Translations under genes and position numbers: made by a program | The notes under the pieces: generated by a model | Told to the model about the DNA's origin: nothing | What the model saw: only the letters and a program-made list of their open reading frames with translations | The model's database searches: none | DNA from: Thermoplasmata archaeon | Lineage (GTDB): Archaea > Thermoplasmatota > Thermoplasmata > Thermoplasmatales > Thermoplasmataceae | Length of the DNA stretch: 12,448 nt | Direction of reading: 5' to 3' | NCBI GenBank assembly: GCA_021846695.1 | Contig: JAJZWN010000037.1 | Span: 1 to 12,448 of the forward strand | Part shown: positions 8,521-12,448 of the stretch, piece by piece | Layout: each line of letters opens with the position of its first letter | How positions within the stretch are numbered: position 1 is the stretch's first letter

Positions 8521-8533
8521 TTTATTTTTTTAT
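8521..8533 (+). terminator. T-rich terminator between convergent genes
   Basis: TTTATTTTTTTAT starts immediately after the stop of the 230-residue gene and lies inside the last codons of the small gene on the other strand. The A-rich end of the first gene gives a run of five T to transcripts coming the other way. The two convergent transcripts therefore share a bidirectional AT-rich end. Confidence 0.5.
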
Positions 8534-8761
8534 TATAAGTGTTTTAGTATCTTCTGTACCACTGTAATTTAGAAGTTTTAGCTTTGCGGCTTTTACCATC
8601 TCACTGAACTTTTCATTGTTAAATGGAAATTTTTCAGATGAAAATATGACTTTTATTTCCTGGCCATCATCCAGGTCAAAATATAGCCCTTTAAGATAGG
8701 CTTTCAGATAATTATCGGGGTCTCCGCCACATATAACCTCTCTCTGGTCATCTACATTCAT
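8522..8761 (-). CDS. Small protein, possibly TusA/SirA-like
   Basis: This 79-residue protein is not confidently recognised. Its pattern recalls the TusA/SirA sulfur-carrier fold: an N-terminal Asp/Arg-rich strand ending in a cysteine (Cys11 in REVICGGDP, 7-15), a helix (NYLKAYLKGL, 17-26), then GQEIKVIFSS (33-42), a second helix (EKFSEMVKAAKLKL, 50-63), and a C-terminal strand ending in IIKK. In TusA the active motif is CPxP; here it would read CGGDP, so the first proline is lost. The frame continues to a GTG at 8767, but the ATG at 8761 is the better start and has an AT-rich TATA-like stretch (about 8786-8796) upstream. It is convergent with the 230-residue gene. Sulfur relay is a guess from fold-like features only; a lineage-specific small protein is the alternative. 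Confidence 0.6.
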   Translation of the reverse strand: MNVDDQREVICGGDPDNYLKAYLKGLYFDLDDGQEIKVIFSSEKFPFNNEKFSEMVKAAKLKLLNYSGTEDTKTLIIKK

Positions 8762-9065
8762 AAGCACAACATTACAATTAAGGACTTATTATTTATGCCT
8801 GTTAAAAACATTATAAATTTATGTATTCCAGCACATAAAATATGTGTAATATTCTGATGCTTTTTATCTTTGACCATCATTTTCTATCGATTCCTAAATT
8901 CTGTAGTCTATTACAGGTTTATTTATAAGGAACTCACATCTTATGAAGCGTAATAAATATTATTATTTATCTTCACAGTTATATGCAAAACCATAAAGGG
9001 GCTGAAATTAATTTAATATGTTTGTGCCACACAAACATGAATTTTACGATATAAAGCTATAACAA
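8762..9065. other. Intergenic region between the small gene and gltX
   Basis: These 304 bases hold no convincing gene. Contents seen are the AT-rich promoter stretch of the small leftward gene (about 8786-8796); a TATA-like TTTATTTATAAG (8918-8929) facing right, with only a 17-codon frame (from 8943) after it; and a perfect hairpin at 9018-9038, just past the end of gltX. No tRNA, C/D-box RNA or other RNA family is recognisable. An unannotated small RNA driven by the 8918 element cannot be excluded. Confidence 0.5.
9018..9038 (-). terminator. Perfect 9-bp hairpin downstream of gltX
   Basis: ATGTTTGTG and CACAAACAT are exact reverse complements separated by three bases, forming a 9-bp stem with a tiny loop. 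It starts 28 bases beyond the gltX stop and is followed, read leftward, by the AT-rich ATTAAATTAATTTC. It could end or stabilise the 3' end of the GTPase-gltX transcript. The following tract is not a clean T run, so a protein-binding palindrome is the alternative. Confidence 0.4.
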
Positions 9066-10709
9066 TCATTTATGGAGGAAATAACCATTTTTGCCATCCA
9101 GGTTGACATATCCGTAACGTTCCAGCTGTACAACTCCCCGTTTCTCTGTTGCTAAAGGTTCCAGTTTTCCCTTGTCTATGTTCCCGTCCGGATGAAATAT
9201 CTGGATATCTCCAGAATTTTCAGGTGCCCACTGGATTATCTTCACCCTGCCTTCCGGTTCAATATTGCTATAAACAAGTTTATTGCCCTTTTTTACCGCC
9301 ACACAGAGGTCTTTTAACCTTATTACTTCCCCTTCATTTATTTTATCAATTTCATCGCCAGGGAAATAAACAGATGCCTGTGCCGGAATGCTATATTCCC
9401 TGAAACCGGAATCTGGGCGCTGTGGATGTAGCAGGGCATGGCTTTTTAAGGGTTCTGCATTCTGAAGGCTAATGAGTTCCGGATGTGGTACAAAGGAATA
9501 CCTTTCTGTATTATAATCTATTATTTCCCTATCCATGGAATCAAATATTTCCCATGAAAAGGTTGCATTGCTTTTATTCATTCCTGAACGGACCCAGTAC
9601 TTCCTGAATGTTTCAGGATTATATCCTCTCTTCTTCAATGCCTTTAAAGTTCCAAGCCTGATATCGTCCCATCCACTGTACTTTCCGGATTTTATGCCTT
9701 CCTTGATTATTGTTGTTTTAAGAATTGTATCGGGAATTGTTATGAAACCATAATGGAAATATTCAGGTATTTTCCAGTTATTGTACATAAAAACATATTT
9801 CTGCTTCTCGGTATTGACAAGATGGTCAATTCCCCTTATAACATGTGTAAGCCCCAGATAATGGTCGTCAACAGACACTGAAAAATTCATAGTAGGATAT
9901 ACTGAATATTTTGATCCGGTTAGCGGGTGCTCGGTGGTATTTATCCTGAATGCAATCCAGTCCCTTATCGAGGGATTCGGGTGATTTATGTCCGTTTTCA
10001 TTACCAGTGCTGCTTCACCCTCGGAGTAATGGCCTGAAATCATCTTATCGAATTTTTCAAGGTTAACTGAAGGGTCGGCATCCCTTTCTTTTACAGGTAC
10101 TTTCTTCAATTTGAGATCATGGAATTCCTGCTGATTTTCTTCAATAACGTACATATACCCTTCAGAAATCATGCGCTTTGCTTCAGAATAATAGAACTCC
10201 ATCCGGGATGATTGGATTACAGTTTCTGTAACATCAACGCCCAGCCATTTTAGATCCTCCGGAATCATTGTATATGCATCCGGATCAATGTTGCCCGGAT
10301 TTGTGTCTTCTATTCTAAGTATCAGTTTCCCGCCATAACGCTTTACATACTCATCGTTGAGGATAGCCATTCTCGAATGGCCTATGTGCAGGGGCCCTGA
10401 GGGGGATGGAGCCATCCTCATAACAACACTCCCATTTACCCCGGGAAGATCAGGCAGTTCATGCCTTTCTTCTTTCTTTTCCTTTATAAGTATATCCGGG
10501 TACTCGGTGTTAACGATCTCCTCCAGCTGGTCAGCACCCATTGCATTTACCTCGTCAACATATTTCCTTATTGTTCCCATAAGGGTTTTCATATCCTTTT
10601 TTGCATCCGGGTTAATGGAAATCAACTTTCCAACAACTGAGGAAATATCCGCTTTCCCACCATGCATATATGCGTTTTTAATAACCTGTTTCCTGATTTC
10701 TTGCTGCAT
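9066..10709 (-). CDS. gltX: Glutamyl-tRNA synthetase, archaeal type
   Basis: This 547-residue class I synthetase charges tRNA-Glu in the cytoplasm. In archaea that make Gln-tRNA by transamidation it also supplies Glu-tRNA-Gln. An N-terminal archaeal-specific region (about 1-85) precedes the Rossmann catalytic domain with [13 protein letters not shown] (100-112, HIGH motif). Family sequences [33 protein letters not shown] and [10 protein letters not shown] (346-355) follow, then a GlnRS-like beta-barrel anticodon domain. Two things are odd. The KMSKS loop, LSKSK in most archaeal enzymes, reads LKTTI (330-334), and the segment that usually carries zinc cysteines (about 187-210) has none. The start at 10709 is chosen over a TTG at 10730 because GAGGTGG lies nine bases upstream. 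The ATG is inside the 3' end of the GTPase gene (32-base overlap), so the two are cotranscribed and likely translationally coupled. Confidence 0.95.
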   Translation of the reverse strand: MQQEIRKQVIKNAYMHGGKADISSVVGKLISINPDAKKDMKTLMGTIRKYVDEVNAMGADQLEEIVNTEYPDILIKEKKEERHELPDLPGVNGSVVMRMAPSPSGPLHIGHSRMAILNDEYVKRYGGKLILRIEDTNPGNIDPDAYTMIPEDLKWLGVDVTETVIQSSRMEFYYSEAKRMISEGYMYVIEENQQEFHDLKLKKVPVKERDADPSVNLEKFDKMISGHYSEGEAALVMKTDINHPNPSIRDWIAFRINTTEHPLTGSKYSVYPTMNFSVSVDDHYLGLTHVIRGIDHLVNTEKQKYVFMYNNWKIPEYFHYGFITIPDTILKTTIIKEGIKSGKYSGWDDIRLGTLKALKKRGYNPETFRKYWVRSGMNKSNATFSWEIFDSMDREIIDYNTERYSFVPHPELISLQNAEPLKSHALLHPQRPDSGFREYSIPAQASVYFPGDEIDKINEGEVIRLKDLCVAVKKGNKLVYSNIEPEGRVKIIQWAPENSGDIQIFHPDGNIDKGKLEPLATEKRGVVQLERYGYVNLDGKNGYFLHK

Positions 10710-11661
10710 AAAAATTTTCCACCTCGGCAATTACCACATCATCAAGCTCCTTAAGCCCGGGAGAAGTTACAGATGATATGCATATGTTTTCCTTTCTTTC
10801 ACTTATATCAATTTTTGTCTGGATTCTTATTATTTTATTGGGAAAGCTTCCAGAAATTTCATTGAATAAATTATTCTGCTGATCCTCCGTATAACTGGAA
10901 GTCCCGGAGTAATCAAAGAGGAATAGTATAGTACCTTCTATTTTTGATAAGGCTATTATTGCCCTCCTTTCTATATCATTTCTGTCATCCATGGGGCGAT
11001 CCAGAATTCCAGGGGTATCTATGAACTGAACCCTCCTGGTGCCTATATTCTTATAGCCTATAAGTATCTCCTTTGTTGTAAAGGGGTAACTGGCAATGTC
11101 TGGTGTTGTTCCTGTAAGCTTCTGTATCAGTGAGCTTTTTCCGGAGTTAGGAATACCGGCGATTATGAACGTTGGTATATCTGTTATAATACCTGGAAGC
11201 CTGCGCAGATAATTTCTGCATTCTCCAAGGTAAAGCAGGTCTTTGTTTATGTTTTTTATAAGTGATGAGAATCTTCCGTAGTACTGCTTCATTATATTAT
11301 TCATTTCATTTATTGTTTTTACTCCTTTGAGTTTTTTGATATAAACTGTGCTGAAGTCCTTAATTTTATCCGTTGTCCACTGGACATTTCCAAGGCTCAG
11401 CTTATATTTGTCAACGTCGAACATTAAATCAATTAGGTCAAAGTAGAAGGGATGTAGTGTTTCAATGGTAGGGAATTTTCTAATTATTTTATCCAGGTGG
11501 CCCGTTGAAATACTTTCAATTGTGGATATTCTGTCAGTAACCTCCTTCCTGATTTTCATTTCTTTTTTCGGGAAGTAAGGTTCAACGATATTTGAAGCCT
11601 TATGAAATGATTTATCTATGATTTCCTGTGATCTTAATACTGTAGGAATATAATCAAACAT
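10678..11661 (-). CDS. NOG1-type GTPase (OBG/NOG family)
   Basis: This 327-residue cytoplasmic GTPase resembles archaeal NOG1; the eukaryotic homologue acts in maturation of the large ribosomal subunit. The N-terminal helical domain (1-160) begins with [18 protein letters not shown], close to the NOG1 opening. The G domain follows: G1 GIPNSGKSS (169-177), switch I FTTKE (194-198), G3 DTPG (215-218), G4 TKID (282-285, Thr in place of the usual Asn), and a G5-like SSV (296-298). The C-terminus ends soon after the G domain; the long eukaryotic C-terminal extension is absent, as is normal for archaea. The frame extends to ATGs at 11697 and 11736, but 11661 matches the family start and lies 24.5 bases from a TATA-like box. 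It is the first gene of an operon with gltX, which fits a shared translation/ribosome role. Confidence 0.88.
   Translation of the reverse strand: MFDYIPTVLRSQEIIDKSFHKASNIVEPYFPKKEMKIRKEVTDRISTIESISTGHLDKIIRKFPTIETLHPFYFDLIDLMFDVDKYKLSLGNVQWTTDKIKDFSTVYIKKLKGVKTINEMNNIMKQYYGRFSSLIKNINKDLLYLGECRNYLRRLPGIITDIPTFIIAGIPNSGKSSLIQKLTGTTPDIASYPFTTKEILIGYKNIGTRRVQFIDTPGILDRPMDDRNDIERRAIIALSKIEGTILFLFDYSGTSSYTEDQQNNLFNEISGSFPNKIIRIQTKIDISERKENICISSVTSPGLKELDDVVIAEVENFYAARNQETGY
10719..10725 (-). promoter_or_regulatory. Ribosome binding site of gltX
   Basis: GAGGTGG lies nine bases before the gltX ATG at 10709, inside the end of the GTPase coding region. It decides the start in favour of 10709; the TTG at 10730 would place this site after the start codon. 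Confidence 0.7.
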
Positions 11662-11681
11662 ACAACCCAATTTCAAGCTGG

Positions 11682-11689
11682 TTAATATC
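11682..11689 (-). promoter_or_regulatory. TATA box of the GTPase-gltX operon
   Basis: Read leftward, GATATTAA is centred 24.5 bases before the ATG at 11661. It is preceded by AAAAG, a purine-rich stretch where a BRE would lie. The spacing equals that at the other leaderless genes and supports the 11661 start. Confidence 0.5.
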
Positions 11690-11696
11690 CTTTTCA

Positions 11697-11710
11697 TTAT
11701 CAATTGATAA
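11697..11710. repeat. Perfect 14-bp palindrome in divergent promoter
   Basis: TTATCAATTGATAA is its own reverse complement. Its centre (11703.5) is within two bases of the middle of the 81-base gap between the two divergent start codons, and it sits between the two TATA boxes. A dimeric regulator bound here could reach both promoters. Function is inferred from placement; a palindrome of this length is not rare in AT-rich DNA. Confidence 0.5.
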
Positions 11711-11713
11711 ATT

Positions 11714-11721
11714 ATTTTAAC
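11714..11721 (+). promoter_or_regulatory. TATA-like box of the ACT-like protein gene
   Basis: ATTTTAAC is centred about 25.5 bases before the ATG at 11743, consistent with a leaderless transcript. The match to a strong TATA box is only fair. Confidence 0.35.
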
Positions 11722-11742
11722 AATTTGTATATACATGATAAA

Positions 11743-12372
11743 ATGGTTAACACCGCAGAAATAGTTAGAAAGTACATCGATGGGAATCCAGACCTAAAAG
11801 ATTACCTGAATAGAGGTATTATCAATATTTCAGCCCTTTCCCGGGAAATTATGGCAAATACAGGAATAGAAGATTTTGATGCTACGATGGCTGCCCTGAA
11901 ACGGTATAGAAGCAATGGGCAGGCTGTATATAATTCTGAAATTTTAGACAGGTCAAACCTTGAAATGTCATCCAATATTTCCCTTATAGTTATTAAAAAA
12001 AGCTATGAAAGCCTTAAAATTATAACAGGAATTATAGGGAATCTAAAAAAATTGAATTCCATAAACCTTGTTGAGACAAAAAATTCCTTTTCCCTTATTG
12101 GGGACAATGAAACAATTAAAGGGTTTTCAAATTTCTTTTCAGACGAACAGATAATAGAGCATAAGAAGGATCTGGGGCAACTATCCATCATAAGCCCGGA
12201 AGAGATAGAAAAAACAAAGGGATATATTAATTTTATAACCATGCTGCTGTACAGGGCTGGCATTAATATTCTGCAGATTATCTCATTTTATAGTGATACA
12301 ATAATTATTCTTGAGGAGAAAGACCTGACAGATGCGTTTAAGATAATTTCAGCTAAAATGATAGAAAGATAA
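11743..12372 (+). CDS. Conserved archaeal protein with ACT-like C-terminus
   Basis: This 209-residue soluble protein is of uncertain function. The N-terminal 60 or so residues are helical (AEIVRKYIDGNPDLKDYL, then NISALSREIM and an amphipathic helix with ALKRYRS), compatible with a winged-helix-like or other small helical domain. The middle (about 78-150) and the end (about 147-206) each look like alpha/beta units. The last has the ACT-domain pattern: strand LSIIS, helix, then AGINILQIISFYSDTIIIL and a final helix DLTDAFKII, as in regulatory domains of aspartokinase. Similar archaeal proteins opening with a TIAEIVRKYL-like sequence exist as conserved hypotheticals. The start at 11743 is chosen over a TTG at 11704 because of this opening and the TATA spacing. 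It is divergent from the GTPase-gltX operon and could be a ligand-sensing regulator; that role is unproven. The 76 bases after the stop hold no evident gene. Confidence 0.7.
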   Translation: MVNTAEIVRKYIDGNPDLKDYLNRGIINISALSREIMANTGIEDFDATMAALKRYRSNGQAVYNSEILDRSNLEMSSNISLIVIKKSYESLKIITGIIGNLKKLNSINLVETKNSFSLIGDNETIKGFSNFFSDEQIIEHKKDLGQLSIISPEEIEKTKGYINFITMLLYRAGINILQIISFYSDTIIILEEKDLTDAFKIISAKMIER

Positions 12373-12448
12373 TGGAAGCAATTGTTTATAATGGCATTGA
12401 TTGCAAAAATCCCTGGATAGAATAACATAATAATCATACCGAAAAATG

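Noticed and set aside
8797..8859. 20-codon frame beginning MPVKNI in the intergenic region
   Set aside because: It is too short, and the upstream AT-rich element faces the other gene; no coding evidence.
10357..10776. 139-codon open frame on the plus strand opposite gltX
   Set aside because: It lies antisense to the conserved catalytic region of gltX and has hydrophobic/serine-rich shadow composition and no promoter; the open frame follows from codon bias of the real gene.
11662..11736. 25-residue N-terminal extension of the GTPase from an ATG at 11736
   Set aside because: It would run through the divergent promoter and palindrome; the NOG1-like sequence begins at FDYIPTV right after the ATG at 11661.
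12372..12425. 17-codon frame whose ATG overlaps the stop of the ACT-like gene
   Set aside because: The TAATG overlap is tempting, but the frame is very short, has no Shine-Dalgarno site and shows no recognisable sequence.
1..12448. CRISPR array, insertion sequence, prophage, tRNA or rRNA
   Set aside because: I looked for spaced direct repeats, transposase motifs with terminal inverted repeats, and the T-loop consensus on both strands and found none.

Overview
The window is AT-rich DNA that looks like a chromosome segment of a Thermoplasmata archaeon, most likely a Ferroplasma/Acidiplasma/Cuniculiplasma-type acidophile. The evidence is an archaeal-type glutamyl-tRNA synthetase, an archaeal/eukaryotic NOG1-type GTPase, TATA-box promoters, apparently leaderless transcripts, GGTGG Shine-Dalgarno sites only at operon-internal genes, and a complete bacterial-type gyrBA operon, which Thermoplasmatales are known to carry. 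The genus is inference; I see no rRNA or tRNA to settle it.

Left part (1-3240): three rightward genes, each with its own TATA box close to 25 bases before the ATG. They are a 12-helix APC-superfamily amino acid/amine permease, an OsmC-type thiol peroxidase-like protein with both family cysteines, and a metal-dependent cyclase/arylformamidase-fold hydrolase with all the expected metal ligands. Nothing shows that these three form one pathway.

Centre (3330-7658): a leftward gyrB-gyrA operon. GyrB has the GHKL ATPase and TOPRIM motifs. GyrA has the catalytic tyrosine and a GyrA-box, so the pair should be a true negatively supercoiling gyrase. gyrB is best started at 7658 rather than at the upstream TTG that keeps the frame open. 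Divergent from it at 7828 is an unrecognised 230-residue protein. This converges, with one base between the stop codons, on a 79-residue protein that faintly resembles TusA/SirA sulfur-carrier proteins.

Right part (9066-12372): a leftward operon of a NOG1-type GTPase and glutamyl-tRNA synthetase, in which the second gene starts inside the first. Divergent from it is a 209-residue protein with an N-terminal helical region and a C-terminal ACT-like segment. The 81-base divergent promoter holds a perfect 14-bp palindrome almost exactly at its midpoint, between the two TATA boxes, which makes it an operator candidate.

I see no CRISPR array, insertion sequence, prophage, tRNA or toxin-antitoxin system, and no clear undescribed multi-gene system. 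The main points worth following are the palindrome in the divergent promoter, the degenerate KMSKS loop of the glutamyl-tRNA synthetase, and the convergent pair of unknown small genes.
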